From the NCBI GenBank assembly GCA_021397835.1, contig JAJFZO010000344.1, positions 4,774,001-4,838,000 on the forward strand: a stretch of DNA of 64,000 bases, given 5' to 3'. The position numbers and the translations under genes were made by a program. This stretch comes from Moringa oleifera (Eukaryota > Streptophyta > Magnoliopsida > Brassicales > Moringaceae). Below are positions 52,701 through 64,000 of this stretch, in pieces; the stretch's first letter is position 1; each line of letters opens with the position of its first letter. The notes under the pieces are model-generated. The model was not told the origin of the DNA. It saw only the letters and a program-made list of their open reading frames with translations, and searched no databases.

Positions 52701-55700
52701 TAACCTAAAATATGAACAAGATAGAATATGGAGAAATAAAAAGAACACAAACTAGTATCATGTTTTGGGTTGAATTGAAAAGTATGCTTATCAAAATACA
52801 CCATCAGAACAAACTAATACAGCTGGAAGTGTTTCAGTCTCCATACTTTCCGCAGATATTCTATCCCAATAATTCCTATTCCTCTGTGAGCTTCCACAAC
52901 CCATTGATCAGTGCAACTGAATGACACTGTATCAGGTGCTCTGCTCATAACTCATCCCACATGTTTTTCAGTTCTCCTCTCTGTTACTTTCATCTTTAAG
53001 TTCACTAAGCTTCTGAGATCAAGTTTTTTGTGAAAACAATAAGTGAAACATTTAACAACTTAAGCAAGGCCCAGTTGTAAAAGGAAAGTCTGGTCGGGGT
53101 AGAGCAATAGATTCTAATGCAATTACCAAAAAGAAATTATGAAAAGTATTTACCACCTTCAAATTCTTTTGATGTTTTGGCCACTTGTTGACTACTTGTT
53201 GAACTGATGTGCACATCACCTAGTCCAGGAGGCTTCACAACTCTGGAATGAAGTTTCAAATTCATTGAGGTGCACCTTGGAGCAAGATTCTTGGATCCAA
53301 TGGGAGTCTTTGACAAAGATGCCATTTCATCCGGCAAAGGAGGTTTTGACAGTTGTTTCCATGATAGACATCCCTTTCTCACGCCTGCTGAAGATAGCCT
53401 AATTGCTTCCTCTGTTGAAAGAAACTTCACTTTTCCACTTAGGGCCTTCTTCTCGTTTAAGTGAACCTGCCTCTCATAATCAATAGAAACTTTGCCATTA
53501 CCTGCCAAATGCGTTGGATCATCATGGACCACATCTAAGGAGTGTTCAACAACTTCTTTCTCACAAGGCGTTTTAGGATTATCATTGTTCCCCAATTGAC
53601 ACTCTTGACAAATCCAATCTTCTGGGACCTCCTTGGTATTAAATTGCATACAATAACTGGTTGAGAGAGAGATAGCATCAAATCAAAAAAAACAGGCTAA
53701 CTGATATAAACAATAACAATTATAACAGACACAGTCCCGTGTTCACAACTTTAATTGAGTTGAAGCAAGCAAAGGATAAGTTAAACCATTTCTTTTAAGG
53801 GCTACAAGACAACTGAATGAATGAACCTTAAACATCAAACATACTCAACCCAGGTCATCTTACCAAGTTGTTGGTTAGTATAGTGGATCCATGAGACAAC
53901 CTATTAACCAGGTACATGGAGAAGTCAAGGTGACTTGAAAAAAGACTACCTCGCCTTCAGAACAATGGAGTCATATTATATACTTACATAACATAACAAA
54001 AATTTGAGGCAAGTTAGTTTCCAGTTAACAGACATTTAGTAGACATTGTAGAGTTATGGAGGCTTCTCGTTGATAAGTTCAAGAAAATGAAAACAGGTAT
54101 ATACAAATGAAACAGAAGGGCAGAATGGTCTGGTGCTCATCTTACACATGTTCACGTGCTATACAGCATTTAGAGCAGACAGCAATTAATTCCATATAAC
54201 CAACTTCGCCGCATATGTCACAAGGTTTGTCCTGCAATGTAAAATAAGATCACATGGGAATTCCAAAAATTACCACCGCTAAGCAAAAATGATTAATGTG
54301 ATTCATGAACTTAAAACAAAACCCTTTAATGAATTTCTGTATCCAATTAGCATCGTTAACCTGCTTCAATGCTGCCAATAGCCTGATGGCACTAGTGTCA
54401 TCTAAACAATCTTACTGCTCATACTATAATTTATTGAACCCAAAAAAGCCAGAATAGAAACATCCACAATTCCAGCTGATTGATTGTCAAATTACTTAAA
54501 TCAGTTGAGATGGTAAAGGTGAAAAAGTAAACAACAAATAAATTGTAGTTTACTTAAACAGAGGTTGGATGGTCACAGTGCAGGACTAGAGAAATAGCAA
54601 GGCTTTCAATGTGACTAATTTCTTAGTGTTATCTTTTTAACAGGAGGGGAAAAAAAAAAGAATCGAAGTCACATTTTGTTATCATTTATGGTAAAATTAT
54701 CTAATATGAGAGATATAACAATCCAGGAATGAAACATTTCATTGTGAAGATCAATGACTGCTCCAGAACTATGTAATAGTTCTGGGACTGAATTAATAAC
54801 TAAACCATGGGATCGTATTGCAGAATAAAGCTAGAAAGACTTATCTTTCATGACACGTCCTGGTAGCTACTTCCTATTTATCATGACAAACCTGTCAGAA
54901 TTCAAAATCTTACAGGTTGTAACAAAACACCTATCTGAAATTTTGGAAAAATATTTCCTCAACTAGATAATTCCAAATTTTTTCTTTTTTTCTTGTTTTT
55001 ATGGCTGCGAGGATGGGGTCTGATTACATTTTATTTCAGGTAAGACAAGCCCCTCTTGTATTATTATAATAACTGATTTGTTAAACTTGTTATCCTTATT
55101 TCAGTCAAAAGGAATTAAGTTGCACTTGAATGCCCTCATAATCAAATTACTGTAGATTTTTGCATTTGTCATCTACAAAAAGGACTAACTATAGAACACT
55201 TGCTAATTTCCTTCTTTACATTGAGTGGTACCATGCAAACAATACTCAAATAAATGACAAGTGGCACGTAAAATAGCAGTCCAGTCAATAAATTAACATA
55301 ACAACTTCCAGCCAGTCACCTAAGTAGCCACGAAAAAAACTACCTTTTAGATCTAATTTTACGTAATAGTGGGTGGTAACCACACAAGATATATGAATTA
55401 TTGAAGCTATTATTCAAATATAAATCATTTCTATCCATGATAACCTTAACAATAATATAGCTAAGAAGAGATTGTTCAGTTGCAAAATCAAGTATCTGAC
55501 AATGGTGTACAAATTAAAGGCCAAAAGAAGCAATGTCAAACAAATAATCACCCTTGATAGCCTAACACTGAAAGGAAACAGCAAACTGCTTGTGCATGCA
55601 ACTAGTAGTGCCCTCTGCTTTCACATTAATACCTGATTTCCATTCGAATGGGAAATCCAGTGCAAAAAACTACACTACTTTCGCTAATTAGGAACTTACG

Positions 55701-56134
55701 CTCATATCATGCTAGGTTAAATTTAGAGTGTGCATGACATGTCAAATGAGTACCAGAGCAAGTTAAAACTCTTTCCGAACTTCCATGTAAAATGCGTAAC
55801 ATTGCACTTCTATTTTTAGCTCTTTTCCAATGATCAAGTTATTTCATGAGCAAAACCATTAACATTACTTGTTCGATGAGAATTGAATTTAAAAAATATT
55901 TGTCCAATTTACTCCATGGGCGTTTGAGCTAAAGCTGAAAATAAATAATGGAGAACTACAATGCAAACACTCGGCCAATTAACCCACAAAGAGTAAAGAC
56001 AAAATTCTCCCACAACATAAAATTACTGCTACAAGATTCATCAAAAAGTTACTATCTGTTACAATTTTAAAAAGGGAAAAAATAAGAAAAAACCAAAAGG
56101 AGCAACACTAATAATAGAGCAGTCTTTTAAAGGA

Positions 56135-56168
<34 letters not shown>

Positions 56169-56650
56169 ATTTCTAATTTTTACGAGCAAAAATGATAAAC
56201 AACTATGTTTTATCAAATGTAAAAGGATAAGGATTGCTGATTATACAGAGGAGTCATTTGCAGAAAGAGTCTATAACAGGTAATCACTTGATTTTTATCA
56301 TAAAATCCGAAAAAGTAGTGGCTTTAACAAATGTGCCTTCCATCCCAGAACAAACATTTACTATATCAAGACGTCTGGAAAAGATTACAGTGAACTAGAG
56401 TTATCTGTTCTCTGCTACACAAGTTTTCGTCCTAGTGAACAAAACGACTTTTCAAATGTGAAACCAAATAAACAACTACTATCACAGTGAACTAGAAAAC
56501 TTGTACATTTTAATCACATACGACATAACAAGCGTAACAAGTGAAAGACGAGAAAAAAAAAACAAAAAACAAAAACAAAAGCATGAAAAGAAGAGAAAAA
56601 AGAAATTGTTTAGGGCATTTTACCATGTGGGGAACACTTGAGTCCTTCAT
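46777..56650 (-). CDS. PHD-finger protein (AIPP2-like) fused to a catalytically dead RNase H domain
   Basis: Nine exons on the minus strand: 56650-56624, 54231-54146, 53656-53154, 51513-51349, 51086-50963, 49611-49390, 49287-49163, 48315-47750, 47667-46777. They join to 902 residues. A C4HC3 PHD finger occupies residues 13-57 (CDIC, CSKC, REHVYC, CQEC). After a basic linker comes the AIPP2-like domain (about 260-430) with DDIALYFFP, GVELLIF and LWGVFRRAK. Relatives read unmodified histone H3 and work in BAH-PHD-CPL2 repression complexes. The last exon, one uninterrupted frame, carries a plant RVT_3-type RNase H domain (about 722-854) with the usual PPP...LL..D..GV tail. Of its four catalytic acids only Glu776 remains. 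The others are Gln736, Thr800 and Asn849. Intron 4 has a GC donor. Start is the first ATG in exon 1. An untranslated first exon could extend further. Confidence 0.88.
46919..47325 (-). other. RNase H-like (RVT_3) domain inside the last exon of the PHD gene
   Basis: The segment reads like the RNase H domain of plant LINEs: WVPPPKNWVKLNTQG, GAGGIIRDESGQWVLGY, SLAAEFWALHQGLKL, VLVESTS and EEQNLCANWL. Catalytic positions: 47278-47280 Gln (normally Asp), 47158-47160 Glu (kept), 47086-47088 Thr (normally Asp), 46939-46941 Asn (normally Asp). No stop or frameshift breaks it, in contrast with the LINE remnant at 61.3-62.3 kb. Confidence 0.85.
51087..51349 (-). other. Likely GC-AG intron in the PHD gene
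   Basis: Exon 4 ends ...CCT TCA G and the intron opens with GCAATA. No GT near this point keeps the frame. The acceptor TTTCAG at 51087-51092 joins to give PSGGKFRD. The exact donor is 51348-51347. It is less certain than the RBOH case because GCAATA is a weaker donor. Confidence 0.55.
56135..56161. repeat. (AT)n microsatellite in PHD gene intron 1
   Basis: About thirteen AT dinucleotides inside the 2.4 kb first intron (54232-56623), which otherwise shows no gene. Confidence 0.9.
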
Positions 56651-56769
56651 TTTCCAGAAGGTGACGACTATTTTACTGCTTTCCTTGGCCTCCGTTCGGT
56701 TTCAAAGCTCATTGAAGAATGGGAAAGCAAATGGGCAAGTGGTGTTCAGGCTATTCAACAGACAAACAG

Positions 56770-56791
56770 GGAGAGAGAGAGAGAGAGAGAA
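56770..56791. repeat. (GA)n tract in the PHD gene leader or promoter
   Basis: Eleven GA units about 120 bases upstream of the start codon (CT-rich in gene sense). GAGA/CT tracts are common plant core-promoter and BPC-protein binding elements. Function here is not shown. Confidence 0.75.
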
Positions 56792-57429
56792 CGTTTAGCG
56801 TACGACAGAGAATGTCGAGAGGTGGCGTTGATTGCCGACGAGGAAGACCCAAGAGGGCGCGGGGCTCCTCATTTGTCGCTGTTGGTGGCAGTGAGGCCTC
56901 CAGGATGATTATATGTTACAGTCCTCATTTCATTTTTTGGTGAAAGGAAGGCCAAGAGTTTGCTCATAACCGCCAATTTACAGAAAATACAGTCAAAAAG
57001 TTTTCTCTGAGTATTTAAGTATATACACTGAATCAGACCAAAATATTTAAGTATAAACAGCTGCAAATGATATATAAAAAGATGAATTCAGGGCAATGGT
57101 TAACTTTAACTATATTCTCTAGAATATGAAATTATATAAATATTTTTAAAAACTAACCGATATGATTAATTTGTTATATGTACTAATTAGTGTAAGGTAA
57201 TGAATTTTTTATTATATAAAATATTAATTAACAAACTAATTATTATTTTATTATTATAAATTATTATAAATTATTTTAAAAAATAAATTTTTTTATAAAA
57301 TCTTAATAACTCAAGTATTCAAAATATAATAAATCAAATTTTAATTTATCAATTTAGTTTGAATTAAATTTTAATTTAAATTATTATAAAAAATAAAAAT
57401 TATTTACATGATTAGATTTTTCATTTTAT

Positions 57430-57720
57430 TTTGAGTTTATTTATTAATTTTAAATAAATTTATTTACAATTTATTTATATTAGTCTTTTAAATAATAAAT
57501 TTAAAATATATAAATATTTTTTAATTTTTAAAAATTTTTATAATTGTAGTTTGAATATTTATTTTATATTTACAAAAAATTTAAAATTAAATTTCATTCC
57601 ATAAAACTTTTAATTTAAAATATTTTTAATTTTTAAAGTTTTAATATTAATTTAACAAATTAAAGTTTATTGATAATTTTTTAATGTTAAATTTTATTTA
57701 ATAATTTAAAATAAATATTT
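57430..57720 (+). repeat. Copy of a dispersed AT-rich repeat
   Basis: Shares with about 430-600, 18730-18910 and 59215-59375 the ordered pattern: ATATTTA.AAAAAATT, then a 10-20 base gap, TAAAA.TTTTAATTTAAA, TTTTTAATTTTTAAA, then AATTTAA and ATTAAA.TTTATT. All four are in the same orientation. Confidence 0.4.
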
Positions 57721-59089
57721 TTATCTTAAAATGAAATATGAAAAGGATACATTGTGAAAGAGACAGGACACCAAGTGCCTTTGCCATTTGTCGGGCTTTT
57801 TAGAAAATATAAAAATAAAAAACAAAAAGATAAAATATAGGACCAAATGCCCCAATCATATTGTTATTGAGTCCTTCACCTTTGACAAGCTTTCGTTTGC
57901 CTCCCCGTTAATCGCGGCCTCCATTTCTACTTGAGGGCCGCCTTTCTTTTTTTGATTTTTTTCCGCTTATTTTTACACGAGTAATTCATTTAAAAAAATT
58001 AAAATTTAAAAAATTAATTAAATTTTATTTTATTCTTTTTATTAACTCAAACATGAATAAATCTTACATGTAAGTTTTATTTTTTTATTAGCTAAAATCA
58101 AAAAAATCTTTAAAATATAAAATTTTTAAATCTTACACTTTTCTTCTTCTTTTGCCTCTACTCCATTCAACAAATTACATGCATCTTATTTTTTTTTATC
58201 AAGTTATAAATTTCTTGAGCTCACATACTTTTAAGATTTAATTTAAAATTTTTAGTATCCAAATGTTAAGATTTTAATTTTTCTAATTTTTCTATTTACT
58301 TATTGCTTATTTATTAATTATTTATATATTAACATTTATATATCAATTATTAATTTATAAATAATTTATTTATTATAAATAATTAAAATTTAAAAATAAA
58401 AAATAATTGAATTTAAAATAAGGAAAATTCATAGCAATGAAAAATTAAAGATGAAAAAATTAAATGAAGTTAGAATAAAAAATAAAATATGAAACTTAAT
58501 TTATGTACAAAGCTATACATCATTTTATGTCTTAAAAATTAAATTAAATTTACAATATTATTTAAACAAGATTTAGAATTTTATTTTTTAATTTTTTTTA
58601 ACGATTAGCATATCAAAATTTTTATACATTATCAAGTCCTCCTTTTGTATAATCAATTTCAAGACTCTTAGTTTCCTTAAGTCGGGCTCCCCTCTCCCCT
58701 TAGTGAGATAAGATGTCAATTTGGCACCATATGAGGCTCTAGGCGTCGCTATTTTAAATGTCCGATACCCTTTCTTTGCATTTTAATGTTGCTTCCACTT
58801 AAAAGTGCCCCTATTCCGGCATGGTTTTCCAATTTTTTTTTTTTTCAAATTGCAATAAGGAGGCGCCTAAGAGTCTTAAATAAATGTTCATCGTGACCAT
58901 TTATTAGCGAGTGTTTATTTGACTTGTTAAAAAAGTATGAATAAAGTTCATTTAAATTTTATTTTTATTAAAATAAAATACTTTTATTTCAGTTGAATTT
59001 TAATTTACAATAATGGTAAAAAATGATAACAATATTTTTATTATTAAAATACACAAAATAAAATACTTAACTAAATTCAATTTTATATT

Positions 59090-59375
59090 TCAATTTGAAT
59101 AATATTTTATTAATAAGTTGTTTTTCAAAAATTTTTAAAATTTTATATAATATAATTTTTTAAATATATTTTTTAGTATTCAAAATATTTTGAATGTATT
59201 TTGGTGTTAACTTAATTTTTTTATATTTATAAAAAAATTCAAGCAAAATTTTATGGTAAAAAATCTCCAATTTAAACATCTTTAATTTTTTAAATTTTCT
59301 AATGAGATTTAATTTGATTCAAATTGATAAATCAAAATTCATTCGAATATATTTAAAAATTAAATTTTAATTAAA
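59090..59375 (+). repeat. Second copy of the dispersed AT-rich repeat
   Basis: Aligns by eye with the 57.4-57.7 kb copy: ATATTTATAAAAAAATTCAA, TTTTATGGTAAAAAATC, AATTTAAACATCTTTAAT, TTTTTAAATTTTCTAAT, then TTTAATTTGATTCAAATTG and AAATCAAAATTCATTCGAA. Better preserved in the last part than the others. Confidence 0.4.
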
Positions 59376-61299
59376 AATAAAAAATAAAAATCATATTTTT
59401 TACATGATCTTTATTTTAAAAGTATTTTTTTATATTTTTTTCTTTTTTTATTTTGCTCTGTTGAAAGTTTTTTTTCTTATGGTCCCAATAATTTGATTGA
59501 TTTTATTTCATAATTTTTAAGATGACCTCCTTCTTTTTTCTTTCTTTCATTTTTATCATAATGGGTTGTTCTATTAAAACTGGAGATCCATACGATTTTT
59601 TTTTACAAAGAACATTGGGTTGATTACTTGAGCCATTGAGATCCAATTCCTCGCTAGAAATATAAGATCTCGAAAAGCATTACTCGATACCCACCTTTTA
59701 GCAAAGACAAAAGTTGTCATCTCCAACTTAAAGAGACTTTGTTTTCACTAGGATAACTTAGTAGCTAAGTTTCGATTTTCAAATCACTTTTTTATTTGAT
59801 GAGTTTGTCGCATTATTGAATTAAATTATCCTGTCTTTTTTAAGTTAGATTTTTTTTATTAATTTAAATTATATTAAATTTTATTATTACAACATATAAT
59901 AATTTAATTATTTAAATATTTTATTAATATTATAATTTTTTATTAAAAAATTTAACATAAAACTCAAATCAGTAAAAAATTTTAATAGAACACAACGCTA
60001 TTTATAATTCTATTGATCCCACTATTTATTGACCTTTTATGTCAGCCTAACACATAGTACAAAAAGTCATGTGCCAACCTGCAACATGACGACCCATGTT
60101 TTGAATGAGGATCCATACACCCATATCTCCATAGAATTTTTGTCTTCGACTTTTTACATTATAATTCATAACAATTTCTGTTTAAATTTTTGTGATTGAA
60201 AATTGACTCATTTCATATCACAATTCATGTAAAATATTTTTTTATATTTTTGAAATAATTTATAATGACAAATTAATGTTTTTATTTTTATATAAATTTT
60301 AAATCTAATTTGAATGAAGTATATATTTTTAAATAAATTTATAAAACAAATAAATATGAAATAATGCAATAGACCACGATATGATACAAAATCCTTTGAA
60401 TTATATAGCAATTGAATCATATGATATATATATATATGTATCAAAGAAGATAGCATGAAACGTTATTATAACTGATCATATTAAGCACCATCCTAACATG
60501 ATTATGCGTTTGTCACCATCGAGAGGCGACTCCAAAGACAAGAACAAGGCGGTTGCTTAGGGCCTTCTTCCACTTGGGATTATTTTTTAAGTGGAGTCCT
60601 ACTTGCTTTTTATTAAAATATTAATATTTATTAAAAATTAATAAATATTATTTAATTATTTTTAAGTATGGTTCATTTTAAATAACAAATGGTGGGTTTT
60701 GTGTTTTTTTTTTTCTGTTTTTAATTTTTTTAAATACTATTAATTGCATGAAACGTGAAGCATTATTATGTTTATCTATATATATAGATGTTGGGCGAGC
60801 TGACGGCTCTTTTTCAAGATATGCATCCTGAACCAGGTCTCCAACCGAGAATTGACATCATCGGAAAGGTGACACCCCAAGCATCAAATGGGCACGAATA
60901 CATCTTAGCATTAATTTCTTGCTTTACCTAAACTTAATTTTTACTTTTTTTATTTTTTAATTTAAAAATATGGTTGTGCATTAATTATAATTTTAGTATT
61001 GGGATACATAAAATTTGTATTTGATGAAAAAGTACAACACATAGAAAAATATATATTAATTAAAATTTAAATAATGAACTAATATTGTCACTTGAACACT
61101 TTTTGAAAATTAATTATTTTACATATATGGTTGAGCAAATTATTTCTTCAATTCAAAGTAAATTAGAATGATTTTTTTTTAATGAAAAGTGTAAACTTCA
61201 TTTAGTAGTATCTACTAAGATGTGAGCCCTTGCAGGTCAGGAGGTTCTTCTTAACTGACTAGATTATCATATTTATATGACTTCCTAGAAAGAATGTGA

Positions 61300-62258
61300 G
61301 CATCCATACTTGCTAATATAGTTATATGACAAATATAAAAATTAGATGTGTTTGACAACAGATCATTACAATCCCCAAAAATGTTACCAAATTTATATTA
61401 GGAGTCTTTGATTGCAAAGCTTGCACCACCTTCATTGAATTTATCTCGAAATTATATTTTCAAACTGATTCTACAATGACTAGCTTAGTGTTTCTCTAAG
61501 CGCCAAGCTTCAACTTCCTTTGGTTTCATTTTTCCTTCAATGGACTTAGTCATAACTTTAAAAAAAGTACCCTGCTCATTTATGATAACTAGAGCCATAC
61601 CTATCATGTTTAGATGAGTAAATAATGCAGCATTCACATTTCCCTTGAGTTGTTCAGAATTAGTCGAACAGCGTAACGAGTCTAAGGGCGGGATCAAGCT
61701 TAAAAGGAATGGAAGGAACGCTTTTCTTCGGAGAGAGAAATAATGTATAGGTCTTGCCCATTTTTTTGGTATCCTGGGTCCAACCCTGCAGCTTGGCGCA
61801 TCGATTAAAAAATTAATAAAAGTTTTAGCCTTAAGGAATCTACCCAACATTACTATCTAAAAAGGAGGGAGAACCTTATTGTTCCAGACTTTGGCATTTC
61901 TTGCACCCCATATTAACTATAATACCATACAAAATTTTCCTTTCAGTGCATACTTCATGATTTCTAACACCTTGAAGAACCAATCAGTTAAACTTTCTGT
62001 AGGAGCATCCATATCAAGGAACCCAACTTCAATCCAATAACTTCTAGCAAAGGGGCATTTGACAAAAAGATGCCAATATGATTCGATCTTAACTTCACAT
62101 AAAAGGCAGCCTTCATGGATATCATAGCCTTTTGCCTTCAGTTGAGTTCTTGTTGGCACACAGCCTTTACATAATTTCCAAACAAAATCTTTCACCTTGA
62201 GTAGTGCCTTCAAATTCTAGATAGTCCTCTAATTTCCATCAGTACCATCTTGGTTAAG
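61300..62258 (-). pseudogene. Dead LINE (non-LTR retrotransposon) 3' fragment
   Basis: On the minus strand, about 62213-61917 reads as the zinc-binding RVT region that follows reverse transcriptase in plant LINEs (VKDFVWKLCKGCVPTRTQL, CLLCEVKIESYWHLF, CPFARSYW). It continues in another frame at about 61915-61860 with IWGARNAKVWNN and a stop. RNase H begins at about 61665 with LKGNVNAA, where LKCNVDAA is usual, and then VVQALQSKTP near 61400 after an in-frame stop. Frame changes and stops show that it is not functional. The upstream reverse transcriptase and endonuclease are absent (5' truncation, typical of LINEs) or unrecognisable. Confidence 0.75.
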
Positions 62259-63270
62259 GTCTGCCATTGCAAGTCTGTATCCAGACTTGACAAGATAAAT
62301 TCCTTCTTGGCTATAATATCAAGTAATCTTATGTTCGTTAGAGTTGCTATATACTACCAGGTTAAGAATCTCATTTACATTCATAACACACCAAAAAAAA
62401 AAATCCTTAATTATCCTAAGAGTTGGTTTTCAAAATCCATAGATCCTTCACTAGAGTAAACTGAAAAGCAAGGATAAAAGGAGACTTAATTTTAAAGCTT
62501 ATTTCACTATTTAGCAAGGGTCACTCCAAACCATGACATTGCTCCCTCTTTCTATCCTTTACCTACATTCTTTCTCCAGAACAGATCACGAGCTTCACAT
62601 GCTTCACCAAGTGAAGTTAGGACTTATACCTAAGTAAGCTATCAAGAAATCACTATCAAGATAAGTCATGTAAAAAAAGAACTTATCATGCAGCATTTAA
62701 AAAAGATGAGGGCAGTTTAAGGGGACACCCAATCTTGTATAGTTGATGAATTCAATATGACAGATACATATAAGATCGAGATTAAGGACAAAGCTTACAA
62801 ACTCTACTAGTTGATCAGTAGACGCACTGTGCAGGAGATCCAAGATCGGCACCCCAACTTGGACTTGTCATGGGTCAAGTGGCCTCTTTAGTTGAAATCT
62901 CATAGGTTAACTCTAAAGATTTCGAGGTCTCCCTCACAAATCTAAATGGGATGGCTGAGAGGCTCACTGATGAGGGACCATCAGTTGCCTAAGGCATTAA
63001 TCTCGATATGAACAAAAGAACCAATATGAATAAATCAGTTTGAAATTGCCTAAGGTATTGACCAAAATGTGTCCTTTGGGCCAAGAATCTCGATGTGAAA
63101 AAAAAAAAAAAACTAAGTTTTACCATTTTATTTTGTAATATGGGCCTTGTCATTAAACCCAATAAATTTGATTAAAAACCCGATGTATTTTGTAAATAAG
63201 CCCCGATAAGTTATCAAGAATAGCAATCCTAGTAAAGATTCCCAATTTCGCACTCAATAGAATAACTAGG
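62259..63270. other. Unassigned sequence between LINE remnant and MITE-like element
   Basis: Balanced composition but no convincing reading frame. A short motif, TTGCCTAAGG.ATT, occurs near 62984-62998 and 63046-63060, and AATCTCGATATGAA and AATCTCGATGTGAA near 62999-63012 and 63087-63100. This suggests a local duplication of about 60-90 bases. Possibly non-coding retroelement sequence. Confidence 0.4.
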
Positions 63271-63275
63271 ACCTA

Positions 63276-64000
63276 ACAGCATGTTTGGTTGATAGGAATA
63301 CCAATTCTTTTCCTACTTTATTCCGTATGGAATTGCTTTTTCAATGTTTGGTTCATTTTTATCACAGAATTGTAATTCTTTAAGGAATTTCTATTCCTTG
63401 AAAATCCGGAATAGCTATTCCGAAGTGAACCCTCGGAATTGCTATTCCATGAAAACAAGGAATTGCTATATTTTTCTATTCCCAACATACCCTTGATAAA
63501 AATTTTAAATTACTATATAGATATATAATAACTTTATTTTTTAAAAATAATTTACTAAAAAATAAAAAATATTATTATTATCAAAATATTAATTACTATT
63601 AATATTAATTTTATAATATTAATATTTAAAAATAAAAAATAATTATTAACATATCATTTAGTTAATATTATTTTTATAATAATAACATCTTTTTTATTTT
63701 TTAAATAATGTATCAAAAAATAAAAATATTACTTTTATTAAAATATTAATTAATTTTAATTTTAATTTTAATTTTATAATATTAATATTTAAAAATAAAA
63801 AATAATTATTAACATATCATTTAGTTAATATTATTTTAATATTATTTTAAAATTTAAAATTTAATAAAAATTAATTAATTTATAATTAATTTAGTTGAAG
63901 GGTATACTAGTCTTTTAAATTTGCTTCAATTACTTTCCTAACTTATTCTTTGATGAACCAAACTTATGAAAACGAATTCATACTCTATTCAATTTCATTA
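63276..64000. mobile_element. MITE-like (Tourist/Harbinger-type) element, cut by the window edge
   Basis: Begins with GCATGTTTGGTTGATAGGAA and is rich in GGAAT and ATTCC palindromes (for example GGAATAGCTATTCCG at 63409-63423), typical of Tourist-like MITEs. Near the right edge ATGAACCAAAC appears as the inverted counterpart of GTTTGGTTCAT (63347-63357). The middle is AT-rich and contains a tandem duplication. The right end and target duplication may lie outside the window. Confidence 0.5.
63525..63850 (+). repeat. 163-base AT-rich tandem duplication inside the MITE-like element
   Basis: The two units are offset by 163 bases: TTATAATATTAATATTTAAA starts at 63611 and again at 63774. From there about 60 bases are identical, ending in TCATTTAGTTAATATTATTTT. 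Upstream halves are diverged (TTATCAAAATATTAATTACT versus TTATTAAAATATTAATTAAT). Confidence 0.8.

Larger units (their letters stand above)
57000..61300. other. Gene-free AT-rich region
   Basis: No supported gene over 4.3 kb. AT-rich repeat copies occupy about 57.1-57.75 and 58.92-59.40 kb. Short islands of normal composition (57.76-57.96, 58.63-58.90, 59.57-59.83, 60.0-60.13, 60.48-60.60 and 60.78-60.91 kb) look like fragments of older sequence. None gives a recognisable protein. Confidence 0.6.

Noticed and set aside
52410..52924. Two plus-strand frames of 97 and 70 codons opposite the PHD gene intron
   Set aside because: They sit in the intron 51514-53153, have no recognisable motif and no supporting splice or promoter context.
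58630..60910. Islands of balanced composition as possible gene remnants
   Set aside because: Read in all frames by eye, none gave more than a few residues of recognisable protein. They are recorded only as spacer content.
1..64000. CRISPR arrays, bacterial operons, ribosomal RNA genes
   Set aside because: No regularly spaced palindromic repeats, no operon-like gene packing and no rRNA sequence. The window is plant nuclear DNA.

Overview
The window is nuclear DNA from a flowering plant, almost certainly a dicot. The genes have many GT-AG introns and lie among very AT-rich spacers. Eight protein-coding genes could be assembled exon by exon. In every one the joined exons keep a single reading frame and the total length is a multiple of three. 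I cannot name the species. A woody rosid is a guess only.

Layout: (1) a mitochondrial-type glycine-rich RNA-binding protein (+, 1755-4117). (2) A plant-specific coiled-coil protein (-, 9692-5115). (3) Plastid phosphoserine phosphatase (-, 17682-14106). (4) A respiratory burst oxidase (+, 22285-27609, 14 exons). (5) A mitochondrial carrier (+, 28776-33463, 9 exons). (6) A JJJ1/DNAJC21-type J-protein (+, 34266-36879). (7) The class II histone deacetylase HDA5 (-, 45712-37616, 14 exons, 660 residues). (8) A PHD-finger protein of the AIPP2-like family (-, 56650-46777, 902 residues). Its last exon carries a complete plant retroelement-type RNase H domain in which three of the four catalytic acids are replaced.

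From memory, genes 1, 5 and 6 are neighbours in Arabidopsis as At1g74230-At1g74250, and genes 1, 2 and 7 correspond to At5g61030, At5g61040 and At5g61060. The window would then show an order that Arabidopsis split between two duplicated segments. This needs a synteny search.

The spacers hold AT-rich repeats that recur in diverged copies, a degenerate tandem array (19.45-20.4 kb), microsatellites, a dead LINE fragment (61.3-62.3 kb) and a MITE-like element running off the right edge (from 63.28 kb). HDA5 introns hold a tRNA-derived SINE-like piece, a diverged internal duplication and a 24-base C run.

The genes do not form one pathway. Three of them (1, 5, 6) share telo-box promoter motifs typical of growth and translation genes, and two (7, 8) are chromatin proteins lying head to tail. 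The best candidate for something new is the PHD-RNase H fusion in gene 8.
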